In this document: in pieces, positions 42,957 to 53,300 of the stretch
Position numbering within the stretch: the first letter of the stretch is position 1
Layout: each line of letters opens with the position of its first letter
Assembly (NCBI GenBank): GCA_947629645.1
Contig: CANREV010000003.1
Coordinates: 1-64,000 of the forward strand
DNA from: an uncultured Acetatifactor sp.
Lineage (GTDB): Bacteria > Bacillota > Clostridia > Lachnospirales > Lachnospiraceae
DNA length: 64,000 nucleotides
Direction of reading: 5' to 3'
The notes under the pieces: generated by a model
Told to the model about the DNA's origin: nothing
Database searches by the model: none
What the model saw: the letters and a program-made list of their open reading frames with translations, nothing else
Position numbers and translations under genes: made by a program

Positions 42957-45032
42957 ATGAAAAAACATACTGTCGCCGCCGCGCTGCTTTGTCTTTGCCT
43001 GCTCGGCTCTGTATTGTTTGGAAAGGGCATGACGACAGAAGCGAAGGAAGCTTCCCGGACGGCTGATTTTTCCGGAGACGTAACCGTGCTGAGCCAGAAT
43101 GGAAACAATTACGTTATGCAGGTGACGGTAGAAAACAGCGGGGAGGACTTTTCCGGTACGGTCCAGCTCATTCTGGGCGGAGACAGTCTGAAAAACTGTG
43201 CTTACAGTACGCAGCTGACGCTTCCCGCCCAGGGCAGGAAACAGTTTACGGTGACAGTTCCCTCCAGAGGAGTGGATACGATAGAGGGGATTGGCCTGAT
43301 CAGTTTCCGGGATGAGGACGGACAAGTGCTGCAGTCCATCCCCCTGAAAAATATTTTTAACAACAGTGTGCAGGGGATACCGGTAGGTATCTTGTCGGAT
43401 CAGTATTCCGATCTGACCTATCTGGACGCGGGCGGAACGGAGCTTTACGGGAGAAACTTGTATCATTCCCTGGCTCTGATTGAACTGGACGCATCCAGTC
43501 TTGAGAATTATCTGGACGGACTGTCCTTCCTTGTCATCGACCGGTTTAACACGGAGTCGCTGGAAAAAGAGACGATCGATGCGATCTGGGACTGGGTGAA
43601 TCAGGGAGGCTGCCTGATGATCGGTACGGGAGCGTACGGCGAACAGACGCTTTCCGGTTTCCGGGAGGTGTTGCCGGATATAAAGGTGCTGGATGTCAGC
43701 GAGGCGGGGGAGACGAACCATGTGCTTCAGGAGTTTGATTCTTACGGGAATTATTCTGACTATATAAATGCCGGAGTTGATTTTTCCGCCATGCAGATCG
43801 CGGAACTGGATTATAACTACCAATACTGCAGCCAGTCAGCCATGCATCCGGCGATCTACTATCCGGTCAAATACGGCGCGGTGGCGGTCTTTTACTGCGC
43901 GCTGTCAGACCCGCAGCTGGATAAACTGTCTCCGGACACGGTCACATCCATGTATATGGATCTTTTGCACCAGTCCCAATATTATTATTATGGAAACGGC
44001 GAAGGCATGACGGATCTGGAACGGCATGGGCGCAGGCTCCTTTCCACCATTGAGCATGAGGATACAGATGTGAACTTTACCTGGCTGCAGGCGCTGATCG
44101 CCGGATATGTGGTTCTTGTGGGACCGCTTTTGTATCTTGTGCTGCGCAAATGCCGGAAAAGAGAATGGTACTGGGTCTGCGCGCCCGCTCTCGGTATCGT
44201 TTTTATCGGAGGCGTATTTCTGTTCGGACATGGTATGCGGGTGGACCAGATGAAAGTCTGCTCTGTCACGATACAGCGTGCGGACACCGCATGGCAGGAC
44301 ACTTATCTTTTGGCGTACCGGTCCGGCCTGAAAGAATGGGATGTGGATCTGGAGGAGGATTATCAGGTGGCGGGGCCGGGCTTTGGCAATGGCATGTCCG
44401 GCAGGACCAGCATTGCGGACGCAGACGATTATTCGTTTATCGTGACGGACAAAGGAGATCATCTGGCTGTCGGGATCAAACCGGAGGAAAATTTTGAAAA
44501 CGGTTTCCTTTACGCGGGAAAACCGGCGGAAAGACAGGGAACGCTCCGCGGTGTGGAGATCCGCAAAACGACAAACAACGGCCTGCAGGGCGTAGTGATC
44601 AATGAAACAGGATGTGATTTCGCGTATCTGGCGGTGCAAAGCGGTATGGATTACTGGGTGTTTTCCAATGTGGCCGCGGGAGAGACGCTGGATCTGGCGC
44701 AGGCTTTGGACAGCGGTCGGTGCGTATGGAGCGACAGTTCCATCTATTTTGACGACCTGGTTTATCATGTAACGGGATTTTACGACAGTACGCGGCAGTA
44801 CGAGGAATACACAAGGGCGGATATGTCCGCGCTGCTGCTTGGGATCGGGGTGGCAGGACAGGAGCAGGGAAACAGTTTCAGCGGATCGTCTTTGGGGGCG
44901 CAGGATCAGGTGATCCTCGCGGGATTGGTGAAGGATTATAAGGCGGCGGCCACAGGCGAGGGCAGCCAGATCTCTTACGGCTGTCTCTATTCCTATGCGG
45001 AAGCGGAGGTGGAACAGGATGCTTCAAATTGA
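42957..45032 (+). CDS. Secreted/membrane protein, first gene of the MoxR-ABC envelope cluster
   Basis: I do not recognise a named family. The 691-residue protein has a signal peptide (residues 1-30, KKHTVAAALLCLCLLGSVLFG), an outer N-terminal part with a beta-rich domain (30-140) and a Rossmann-like part (150-290). Two membrane helices lie at about 375-396 and 403-423, and a second outer C-terminal part ends in polar sequence. A basic stretch (RKCRKREW) between the helices fits an inside loop. The ATG has an AAGGGAG site. A TATAAT at 42844-42849 may be its promoter; the -35 box is poor. It overlaps the ABC ATPase gene by 14 bases, which ties it to the exporter. Confidence 0.78.
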   Translation: MKKHTVAAALLCLCLLGSVLFGKGMTTEAKEASRTADFSGDVTVLSQNGNNYVMQVTVENSGEDFSGTVQLILGGDSLKNCAYSTQLTLPAQGRKQFTVTVPSRGVDTIEGIGLISFRDEDGQVLQSIPLKNIFNNSVQGIPVGILSDQYSDLTYLDAGGTELYGRNLYHSLALIELDASSLENYLDGLSFLVIDRFNTESLEKETIDAIWDWVNQGGCLMIGTGAYGEQTLSGFREVLPDIKVLDVSEAGETNHVLQEFDSYGNYSDYINAGVDFSAMQIAELDYNYQYCSQSAMHPAIYYPVKYGAVAVFYCALSDPQLDKLSPDTVTSMYMDLLHQSQYYYYGNGEGMTDLERHGRRLLSTIEHEDTDVNFTWLQALIAGYVVLVGPLLYLVLRKCRKREWYWVCAPALGIVFIGGVFLFGHGMRVDQMKVCSVTIQRADTAWQDTYLLAYRSGLKEWDVDLEEDYQVAGPGFGNGMSGRTSIADADDYSFIVTDKGDHLAVGIKPEENFENGFLYAGKPAERQGTLRGVEIRKTTNNGLQGVVINETGCDFAYLAVQSGMDYWVFSNVAAGETLDLAQALDSGRCVWSDSSIYFDDLVYHVTGFYDSTRQYEEYTRADMSALLLGIGVAGQEQGNSFSGSSLGAQDQVILAGLVKDYKAAATGEGSQISYGCLYSYAEAEVEQDASN

Positions 45033-45984
45033 ACACTTATCGAAAAGCTACGGAAAATTCCGAGCGGTGAACGATCTGTCGCTGCACGTTCCCAAAGGAG
45101 ATCTGTTCGGTTTTGTAGGGCCTAACGGCGCGGGAAAGACGACCACCATCCGGATGGTCTGCGGGCTGATGCTCCCGAATGCAGGAAGCATAACGATCAA
45201 TGGGGTAAACGCCCTGTCCCACCAGAGGGAGATTAAGAAACAGATCGGTTATGTGCCTGACTTTTTCGGCGTCTATGACAATCTCAAGGTGAAAGAATAC
45301 ATGGATTTTTACGGTTCCATGTACCGTATGAACTCCAAAGAGATCGAGAGGATCTCCGATGACCTTTTGGAGCTGGTAAACCTTTCCGATAAAAAGGAAG
45401 TCTTTGTGGATACTTTGTCCAGAGGTATGAAGCAGCGGCTTTGTGTGGCAAGGGCGCTGATACACAACCCAGCGCTTCTGGTGCTGGACGAACCAAATTC
45501 CGGTCTGGATCCCAGGGCCAGAGTGGAAATGAAAGAACTGCTGCTGAATTTAAAAAGTATGGGAAAGACCATTGTGATCAGCTCCCATATCCTTTCGGAA
45601 CTCTCTGAGATGTGCAGCAGTATCGGCATCATGGACCACGGCAATCTGGTGGCCGCAGGACGCATTGAGGACGTGATGGAAAGCGTGTTCGGAAGCAATC
45701 AGCTGATCATTTCCTTAGAGGAAGGACGGGAGACGGCGGTGCGTATCGCCAGGGAGCACGCGGGCGTCAGGATCGACTCCGTGGGCGAGCATGAACTGAA
45801 GCTGTCCCATACCATGACGCAGAAACAGATCGCAAAAATGATCGGAACCATGATAGCAAACGATGTGGTCGTTACCGGATTCCATAAGCAGGAGGGAGAT
45901 CTGGAGACGCTGTTTATGCGCGTGACGGGCGAAAACGCGGGACAGGAGGGAGAAAAAGAAAATGTGGCTGAATCCTATCGTTAA
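45019..45984 (+). CDS. ABC transporter ATP-binding protein
   Basis: The 321-residue ATPase powers the partner permease. It has Walker A GPNGAGKTT (34-42), Q-loop region near VPDFFGVYDN, the signature LSRGMKQRL (about 135), Walker B LLVLDEP (about 155) and H-loop SSHIL. The single-domain size plus a C-terminal tail of about 100 residues matches exporters of the Nod/CcmA/Gld type that move lipids, polysaccharides or peptides outward. ATG 45019 is chosen with GGAGGTGG upstream, inside the end of the previous gene. It overlaps the permease gene by 23 bases. Confidence 0.92.
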   Translation: MLQIEHLSKSYGKFRAVNDLSLHVPKGDLFGFVGPNGAGKTTTIRMVCGLMLPNAGSITINGVNALSHQREIKKQIGYVPDFFGVYDNLKVKEYMDFYGSMYRMNSKEIERISDDLLELVNLSDKKEVFVDTLSRGMKQRLCVARALIHNPALLVLDEPNSGLDPRARVEMKELLLNLKSMGKTIVISSHILSELSEMCSSIGIMDHGNLVAAGRIEDVMESVFGSNQLIISLEEGRETAVRIAREHAGVRIDSVGEHELKLSHTMTQKQIAKMIGTMIANDVVVTGFHKQEGDLETLFMRVTGENAGQEGEKENVAESYR

Positions 45985-46936
45985 AAAAGATGTCAGGGTG
46001 CAGGCCCGCAGTATGAAAATCTGCTGGGGAGTGTTTGCGTACGAGCTGATACTGGCTCTGGTATTTTTCCTCGCCATGTTTGTCATCCGCCAGGACATCC
46101 GGTATTCTTATGACAATATCTACAGCCAGCTGGTCTGGCTCTATCCGGCGCTGGCTTCGGCGCAGCTGCTCATCCTTGGCATGGTGGTGCCTGTGCGCAC
46201 CGCTGCTTCCATCGCCGGGGAGAAGGAACGCCAGACGTTTGATATTATGATGACTACCAGCATGACGCCTTTTGCCGTGATCGCGGGAAAAGTCATGACG
46301 GCTATCCTGCAGAGTATGTTTTATGTTGCGGCCAGTATGCCTGTTATGGCGCTTTCCTTTGTGATCGGCGGCATGTCCTGGAGTTATCTTTTCTGGTTTA
46401 TGGCCGTGGCGCTGCTCCTTTCGTTTTTCGCCGCCAGCATCGGAATTTTATGTTCTTCCCTCTGTAAGCGCAGTATCGGGGCGGTGCTGATGTCTTACGG
46501 GTTTTATCTTGTGTTTTTCATTGGAACGTTTCTGCCTTACCTGATTTTTTATGTGATCGATGCGGACAATATTGCCCGAGTGACCACATACGGCGGTCCT
46601 GTATACAGTGACAATCTGCTGCTGTTTCTTCTGGTGAATCCCATTGTGTATGTGGTGGAATTTTTCGGTCACGCTATGGCCGGAGGCACGCTGATGGGTG
46701 AAATGGTGTCGCAGTTTAGCGCGGGCCCGATCGCTTTTCTGACGGACGGATATCGCTGGATCGCTTTTTCTTCCGTCTGTATTTTTGCGTTATCCTGCCT
46801 GTTCCTTTTCCTGGCGGCCAGACGTATCGATCCGGTGAAAAAGCACAGAGTGAAACATGCGGACGGAGGGAAAAGCGCGGGCAAAGAGAAAGACGCGGAC
46901 AGAGGGGATGCGTCACTTCGGACCCATGGAAAATGA
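45962..46936 (+). CDS. ABC transporter permease (ABC-2 type)
   Basis: The 324-residue protein has about six membrane helices: about 20-42, 55-75, 105-128, 135-162, 170-198 and 260-282. A conserved cytoplasmic RTAASIAGEKERQTFDIMMTT segment between helices 2 and 3 is typical of ABC-2 (GldF-like) permeases. The C-terminal tail is very basic. It pairs with the preceding ATPase; the ribosome site GGAGGGAG lies in the end of that gene. The cargo is unknown; in GldF-like systems the cargo is a surface factor, so an envelope role is inferred. Confidence 0.88.
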   Translation: MWLNPIVKKDVRVQARSMKICWGVFAYELILALVFFLAMFVIRQDIRYSYDNIYSQLVWLYPALASAQLLILGMVVPVRTAASIAGEKERQTFDIMMTTSMTPFAVIAGKVMTAILQSMFYVAASMPVMALSFVIGGMSWSYLFWFMAVALLLSFFAASIGILCSSLCKRSIGAVLMSYGFYLVFFIGTFLPYLIFYVIDADNIARVTTYGGPVYSDNLLLFLLVNPIVYVVEFFGHAMAGGTLMGEMVSQFSAGPIAFLTDGYRWIAFSSVCIFALSCLFLFLAARRIDPVKKHRVKHADGGKSAGKEKDADRGDASLRTHGK

Positions 46937-46987
46937 GGGACGAAAAAGAGTCCTGATAAAAAGAGGATTCCGGGCAGGGTATAGAGT

Positions 46988-48397
46988 ATGGATGTACGGG
47001 AATATCTGCTCAGGCAGATCAGACGCTGTAAGCGGAAAATGAATCTTGCAAAGATGCTGGATAAGGCGGTGGTTTTTGCCGCTGCGGGAGGGATCATAGG
47101 ACTTTTGTGCGAACTGTTTTCCCTCATCCGGCCGTTTTATCATGCCCATCTGGCGGCAGGATTGTGCTTTGCGGCGGGGGCGTTTTGGGGAGTAATCTGT
47201 GCGCTGTGCAGGCCTGTGGACATGAAGCGGGCGGCAGGAAAACTGGATTCTTTCGGGCTCAAGGAACGCATGATCACGGCTTACGAGCGGATGGACAGCG
47301 AGAAAGAACTTGCAGTAAGGCAGCGGCAGGATGCGCTGGAGCATTATGAAAGAATGCGGGAAAAGATCAGGATCCCTCTTTTGCCGGATAAAAAACATAT
47401 AGCGGCTTTTGTTTTGTCGGCCGCGGTGGTGGTAGGTTGCGCGTTGATTCCCTCGTCTGTGAGAGATCAGGCGCTTTTTCGCCATCAGGTGCAGGAACAG
47501 GTCAAAGAGGAGAAAGAGACGCTGGAAGAGCTGGAGGAAGCTTTGGACAGTGTGGACGCGGACAGTCTGACACAGGAGCAGAAAGACAGACTGGACGAGC
47601 TTTCGGAGGCACTCAGGCGTTCCGCGGAGGAATTGTCCAATGCAGAGACCTGGGAGAGTTTTTCTGCTGCCATGGAAAGACTGGAGTATAAATATGAACA
47701 GACGCAGGCCGGTCTGGCATCGTTAGCGGCACAGATGGCCGATCCCGAGTCGGCGGGCGTTGCGGCCGCGCAGGCTCTGGCCAGGGCTGCCGCCAGTCAG
47801 AACGGTTCGCAGGTTGCCTCATCAGGCACTCCCGGCGCCGCCGGTGATGGGAATGGAAACGGCGGGGATGACAGCGGCGATGGAAATGGCAACGGAAATG
47901 ACAATGGAAACGGAAATAACAATGGAAACGGCAGCGGCGATGGAAATGGCAACGGAGAGGGGAATGGCAGCGGCGATGGCAGCGGAGACGGGAACGGCAA
48001 CGGAGAGGGGAATGGCAGCGGAGAGGGGAATGGCAGCGGCAATGGCAATGGAAACGGAAACGGCAACGGCAACGGAAGCGGCAATGGAAATGGCAATGGC
48101 AATGGCAGCGGGAACGGCAGCGGTCGGGGAACGGGAAGCAGTACCACGCCCCACGATTACGTCAGTATTCCCAATGGGCTGGGACAGGATGGAGCTCTGA
48201 CCGGAAACAAAGCGGGAGATCAGGATTCGGAGTATTACCGCCAGCAGAATGGCCTGGCCTGGGAGGGAGATCATGTGGATTACAATTCCGTAATCGGCGA
48301 GTACGCGGATCATGCTTATGAAGGCATTGCCAACGGAAAATATCCCGCCGGTATGGAAACGGTGATCCGAGACTATTTTGAGAACCTCAGTAAATGA
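46988..48397 (+). CDS. Membrane protein with coiled coil and Gly/Asn-rich region
   Basis: The 469-residue protein has three membrane helices (about 27-47, 54-74, 136-154), a strongly charged coiled-coil region (about 165-240) and a low-complexity stretch (about 280-380) made almost only of Gly and Asn with some Ser, Asp and Glu. A normal-looking C-terminal 90 residues ([12 protein letters not shown], then [11 protein letters not shown]) follows. The layout recalls DUF4175-like proteins in MoxR operons, but I would not insist. It stands between the ABC permease and MoxR genes. No enzyme motif is visible. Confidence 0.75.
   Translation: MDVREYLLRQIRRCKRKMNLAKMLDKAVVFAAAGGIIGLLCELFSLIRPFYHAHLAAGLCFAAGAFWGVICALCRPVDMKRAAGKLDSFGLKERMITAYERMDSEKELAVRQRQDALEHYERMREKIRIPLLPDKKHIAAFVLSAAVVVGCALIPSSVRDQALFRHQVQEQVKEEKETLEELEEALDSVDADSLTQEQKDRLDELSEALRRSAEELSNAETWESFSAAMERLEYKYEQTQAGLASLAAQMADPESAGVAAAQALARAAASQNGSQVASSGTPGAAGDGNGNGGDDSGDGNGNGNDNGNGNNNGNGSGDGNGNGEGNGSGDGSGDGNGNGEGNGSGEGNGSGNGNGNGNGNGNGSGNGNGNGNGSGNGSGRGTGSSTTPHDYVSIPNGLGQDGALTGNKAGDQDSEYYRQQNGLAWEGDHVDYNSVIGEYADHAYEGIANGKYPAGMETVIRDYFENLSK
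47836..48130 (+). repeat. Hexanucleotide-like coding repeat (Gly-Asn / Gly-Ser)
   Basis: About 295 bases are built from short units such as GGAAATGGC, GGCAACGGA and AATGGCAGC, coding for Gly-Asn-Gly and Gly-Ser-Gly. The repeat period is six bases, with scattered changes. All other frames of this stretch stay open as well, so overlapping open frames here are artefacts. Arrays of this kind can change length by slipped-strand pairing. Confidence 0.85.
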
Positions 48398-48525
48398 ATC
48401 CCTGTCTGCAGATGACAGAGTCTGTCTGCAGAAGCGGGGTTGCGTAAGTTTTGACCCTGCGTTGTCATGGAGGGAGCAGGGCGGGAGACAAAACGGCAGA
48501 AAGCAAGAAATGGAGAGAGACGACA

Positions 48526-49485
48526 ATGTCAGATATGGAAACTTATCAGTCAAAGATCATGGAGTGCGAACAGGAGATCGGCAAGGGGATCATCGGACAA
48601 AAAGAGATCATACGGCAGGTTATGCTGGCGCTGCTTTCCGGGGGAAACGTTCTCTTGGAAGGTATGCCGGGACTGGGGAAAACGATGCTTGTCAGAACTT
48701 TAAGCGAAGTTTTCCTGCTTTCTTTTAAGCGCATCCAGTTTACGCCGGATCTGATGCCCAGTGATGTGACGGGTACTAATATCATGGTCAGGGAAGAGGG
48801 AAACAGCAGTTTCCGATTTGAGAGAGGCCCGATCTTTGCCAATCTGGTGCTGGCGGACGAGATCAACCGGGCTACGCCGAAGACCCAGTCTGCGCTGCTG
48901 GAGGCGATGCAGGAGCACACAGTGACGGTCGGAAATGAAAGCTATAAGCTGGAGGAACCTTTTTTGGTGCTTGCCACCCAGAATCCCATTGAGCAGGAGG
49001 GCACCTATCCCCTGCCGGAAGCGCAGCTGGATCGTTTTATGTTTAAGGTACTGGTTCCTTTTCCCGGCAAAGAGGAACTGCGAGGCATTGTGGAGTTGAC
49101 GGAAGGACAAAAACAGGAAAAGATCCGCGGCCTGATGAGGGGAGAGGAACTTCTCAAAGTGCGGAATATGATCTCCCAGATCCCTGTCGCGGATGCCGTG
49201 ATGGATTACATTTTGGAACTTGTGATGGCCACTCACGATGAAAACCCTTATCTCAGGGAGGGAGCAAGTCCCCGCGCGGCACAGGCAATGATCCGCGCGT
49301 CCAGGGCGAGAGCCTTTATGGAGGGCAGATGGAATGTATCTTTTGAGGATGTAAAAGCCGTGGCCTATCCCGCGCTGCGTCATCGCGTTATTTTAAGTTT
49401 CGATGCCATATCGGAGGGCATAAGCGAGGATGCGGTGATCCGAAAGCTGATGGAAGCGAAGGAAAAGAATTTGTATGCTGGATAA
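48526..49485 (+). CDS. MoxR-family AAA+ ATPase
   Basis: MoxR ATPases act as chaperones that insert cofactors or remodel partner proteins, usually VWA-domain proteins made from the same operon. The 319-residue protein has Walker A GMPGLGKTM (46-54), Walker B VLADEINRA, sensor ATQNPIEQEGTYPLPEAQLDRF in two parts (about 152-172) and the helical lid with SPRAAQAMI. ATG 48526 is chosen with GGAGAG 14-9 bases upstream; an in-frame extension to 48451 has no site. It overlaps the DUF58 gene by 11 bases, the classic MoxR-DUF58 coupling. Confidence 0.93.
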   Translation: MSDMETYQSKIMECEQEIGKGIIGQKEIIRQVMLALLSGGNVLLEGMPGLGKTMLVRTLSEVFLLSFKRIQFTPDLMPSDVTGTNIMVREEGNSSFRFERGPIFANLVLADEINRATPKTQSALLEAMQEHTVTVGNESYKLEEPFLVLATQNPIEQEGTYPLPEAQLDRFMFKVLVPFPGKEELRGIVELTEGQKQEKIRGLMRGEELLKVRNMISQIPVADAVMDYILELVMATHDENPYLREGASPRAAQAMIRASRARAFMEGRWNVSFEDVKAVAYPALRHRVILSFDAISEGISEDAVIRKLMEAKEKNLYAG

Positions 49486-50389
49486 GAATTTTTTTGATAT
49501 GCTGTCAAGGATGCGGCTCCAAATGAACCATAAGAGCAGTCTGAATATGGCCGGTAACCGCAAGTCCGTGCAAAAGGGCGTCTCTGCGGAATTCTCCGAT
49601 TTTCGGGAGTATATGCCCGGCGATGATCTGCGCCGCCTGGACTGGAATGTGTACGCGAGGCTTGATAAATTATATATCAGGGAGTATATGGAGGAGAAAG
49701 AAGCGGTGGTTTCCTGTCTGGTCGATACCAGCGCGTCCATGGATTACGGTGAGAAAAGCAAGGCGGATCTGGCGAAAGATCTGGCCGCGGTGGTAAGTTT
49801 CCTGGCGCTGAACGATATGAATCGGCTGGTGCTCTATGATATGAAAGATATGGGACATGAATATTCGGTGAGCGGAGGGAAAAACGCTTTTGCGAAAGCG
49901 GTAAAGTGGCTGGATAAGCTGGAATTTTGCGGAGAGACGGATATGCTCGGGGCTGTGAGGAAAATGAGGCGGCGGGGCAGCGGTGTGACGGTCATCATCA
50001 GCGACTTCCTGCATCGGGATATGATTTTTCCCCTTTCGGAGAAGAAAGACGTCTCTGAAAAGGAAGGTCAGGAATACAATTATGAAAAACTGATGCAGTA
50101 TTTGGTATATTGCAGACAGAGACCGGTGGTCCTGCATACTCTGGCGGAGGAGGAACTGCGCATCGGAATGGAAGGAACGCTGAATCTGATCGATGCCGAG
50201 ACGGAATCAACGCTGAAACTGACAGTGGATGCGGAGGCAGTCCGCAGGTATGAAAAGGCGTTAAACCGCCTGATGGAGCGCATGAAAAAGGGCTGCGCCG
50301 CCGCAGGGGGCGCCTATGCGCTCTGCGATGCCGGAAAGGACAGAAAACAGATGGTGTTTCAGGATTTAAGGGTGATTTATGATATTTGA
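49475..50389 (+). CDS. DUF58 protein (MoxR partner, VWA-like)
   Basis: The 304-residue protein has the DUF58 core FREYMPGDDLRRLDWNVYARLDKLYIREYMEE (in two parts, residues about 45-75) followed by a VWA-like fold with the metal-site motif LVDTSASMDYG (about 85). DUF58 proteins are the regular second partner of MoxR ATPases. It overlaps moxR upstream and the large VWA gene downstream by 11 bases each, so all three are translated together. Confidence 0.92.
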   Translation: MLDKNFFDMLSRMRLQMNHKSSLNMAGNRKSVQKGVSAEFSDFREYMPGDDLRRLDWNVYARLDKLYIREYMEEKEAVVSCLVDTSASMDYGEKSKADLAKDLAAVVSFLALNDMNRLVLYDMKDMGHEYSVSGGKNAFAKAVKWLDKLEFCGETDMLGAVRKMRRRGSGVTVIISDFLHRDMIFPLSEKKDVSEKEGQEYNYEKLMQYLVYCRQRPVVLHTLAEEELRIGMEGTLNLIDAETESTLKLTVDAEAVRRYEKALNRLMERMKKGCAAAGGAYALCDAGKDRKQMVFQDLRVIYDI

Positions 50390-53300
50390 GAGTTTGTGGC
50401 CGTTTGCGCTGCTTCTGGCGGTGCCTGTGGTGATTATTCTATATCTGTTAAAGCCGAGAGGGAAAGATCACAGGATCTCTTCTACTCTTTTGTGGGAGAT
50501 TCTGTTTAAAAACCAGCAGTCTAAGACTTTTCTGGAGAAATTTGTCCACAATATCCTGATGTATCTCCAGATTCTTATTATATTGCTTTTGGTGCTTGCG
50601 CTGATGTCTCCTTATATCCGCAGGCAGGGAAACAGCGGCGGCAGTATGGTTCTGGTGCTGGATACCAGCGCAAGCATGCAGCATGATGCGGGCAGCGGAA
50701 AGACCCGTCTCGAGGAGGCTGTGGAGCAGGCAAAAAGCCTGATTGCCGCCTCGGAGGGGACTTCTTTTTCCATCGTTACCAATGACTGTATGGGAACGGA
50801 ACTGTTGGCGGTTGGCATAAAAGATAAGGGCAGTCTTTATGAGGCGCTGGACCAGGCAGAGTGCTGTGATGGAGCGGGAGATTTGTCTGACGCCGAAAGC
50901 GTGGTGGAGACGCTTTTGACCGCGGCGGACGGGTCCGGAAAGGAGCCTGAGACGGCTCAGGTCGTAGTGTTCACCGATGGGATCGGTGCGTCAAAGGCGG
51001 ATGGCCTTGCGGAACATTTTGACGCCAGGGTGCTGGTGACGGGCAAAAAGGTGAGCAATGTGGCGAACAATTTTTTGTCCTATACGGAGAACTCTTCCCA
51101 GGAGGCGAACACAGCATCTTTGGACGGGGAGGATCTTTTGCCACAGAGCGGCGTGGAATCCGGCCGTAATGTGGTCTGCGCTTCCAGCATCACCAATTAT
51201 AGTGATGCGGAAGCCAACATGGAAGTCAGCCTGTACGAGGGAGACAGGCTGCTGGAGATCAAACATCTGACGCTGGGCGCCGGTGAAACCACGCTTTGCT
51301 TTTTTGAGGAATTTCTCTGGCGGGGAGAGGCCTTGCGGAGCGAGATCGGCTCCGTTGTATTTGAAGGCGGAGAAGAGAAAGATTCTCTCGCCGGGGACAA
51401 TGTAGCGTATGTGGTTCCTGATCAGGCAAACAGCGCCGCGGCCGTGCTCATCGGAAGCGGGAATACTTATCTGGAGAAAGCATATCAGGCGGCATTTGGA
51501 ATGAGTCTGACGAAAGTGGAAAACGAGAGCGGGCTTTCGGACGATACCGGGACAAACGCTGTGCGCATTTATGACGCGGGAGAAGACGTGGGCGGACAGG
51601 AGCAGGCCGATGCGTTGGTGTTTGGCGATGTCAGAAACGCTTCCGGATCTGCAGAGCGGGTAATGCTTTCTGTTACGGGATGCGATCTGACTTCAGGACT
51701 GTCCTCTTTTTCCATCGGTGTCAACGAGACGAAAGTTTATGATGTTCCTGAATGGGGAACGGGATTTTTGTGGGCCGGTAAGGAGTGCGCAGGCTATTAT
51801 GGGGAACATGACGGCGTCAGGACGGTGGTGGTCGGCTTCGATATCCGTGAGTCCGATTTCCCGCTGAAAGCGGAGTTCCCGGTTTTTATTTCCAATGCTC
51901 TCCGGTTTTTAGGAGATACTTCCCTGTTGGCGGAAAATGTGTATGAGGCGGGGGAGACAGTCCTGTTTCATCCTCAGGCGGATATCGATGTGAACACGCT
52001 GACGGCCCGGACGAAGAAAGCGGGACTGTATGAAGTGGAGGCGAAAGACAGGCGGGAGCAGTATGTGGTGCGTTTTGCCACATCAAGTCAGTCAGACGGG
52101 CAAATTGCGGCCGAAAGTATCGGTTCCGATTTCTCCTACAGAGAGGTCCTGGTGAAACAGAGTCTGCGAAAAGCGGTGCTTTTAGTCGCTTTGATTCTGT
52201 TGATTCTGGAGTGGATTCTGTATGTGAGACAGATGCGTTACCATGGTAAATTTTATCTGGTTGTGCGTCTGATTTGCGGCGCCCTGGTTCTTTGTGCCCT
52301 GCTTGGAATTTCCGTGTCTGTGCAAAGAGGCCTTAACACTACTGTTTTTCTTGTGGATATTTCCAACAGCAATGAGCAGAATCTTTCAAAGATGGAAAGT
52401 TATCTGCGCAGCAAAATCAGTGAGATGCCGGGGAATAACCAGTACGGTATCGTCACCTTCGGAAAAGATTCTCTCGTGGAACAGTTTTTAACAAAAGAGA
52501 ATCAGTTTTCCCAGATCATGTCTTTGCCGGACAAGACGGCAACGAATTTTGAGGATGCCATATCCAGAGCATTGGCCATGATCCCCGCGGACGCGGCCGC
52601 AAGAGTGGTGATCCTGACCGATGGAAAGGAGACGAAGGGGGATCTGACCGCTACAGCTTCCGCGCTGGTATCAAGGCAGATCGAACTTTTGGCGTGCGTC
52701 TATGATGTGGCACAGGGGCAGGACGCTTATGTGGAAAACGTACAGCTGCCCAGTTATCTGTACCAGGGTGACGCTTATGATATGACGGTCACCGTGGAGA
52801 GCAACTACGATACAGACGCTCAGATCCAGATCTGGACGGGTTCCATCCAGACACAGGCCTATGATGTGCACCTGAACCGCGGCGTCAACCGGTTTCAGTT
52901 CCGCCAGACGGTGACTGGGGAAAATGTGGAGAGCTTTGAGGTGCGTGTGGCGGCTGCGGGGGATACCTGCGCGGAAAATAACAGCTATCACGCCTATTCG
53001 GTGGTGGAATCTGCGCCAAAGGTGCTTTTGGTCACAGGGATGGAGGAGGACAGCCGTCTCTATGAGCAGGTCCTGGATAGCGCGGGGTGCGTATACAACA
53101 GGATTTCAGCGATCAACGCGCCGGATTCGCTGGAAGAGCTTTTGCAATACAAGAGTATTCTGCTGGAAAACGTGTATCTGTCAGATCTGCCGGAAGGCTT
53201 TCTGGCGAATATAGAGACCTATGTCAAAGATTACGGCTGCGGGCTGATCTGTCTGGGAGGCGAGGAAAGTTACGCGCTGGGCGGTTACCGGGACAGCGTG

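Noticed and set aside
47760..48200. Overlapping open frames on both strands of the Gly/Asn region
   Set aside because: The six-base repeat keeps all frames free of stops; the + strand frame of the 469-residue protein is the one with membrane helices and a normal C-terminus.
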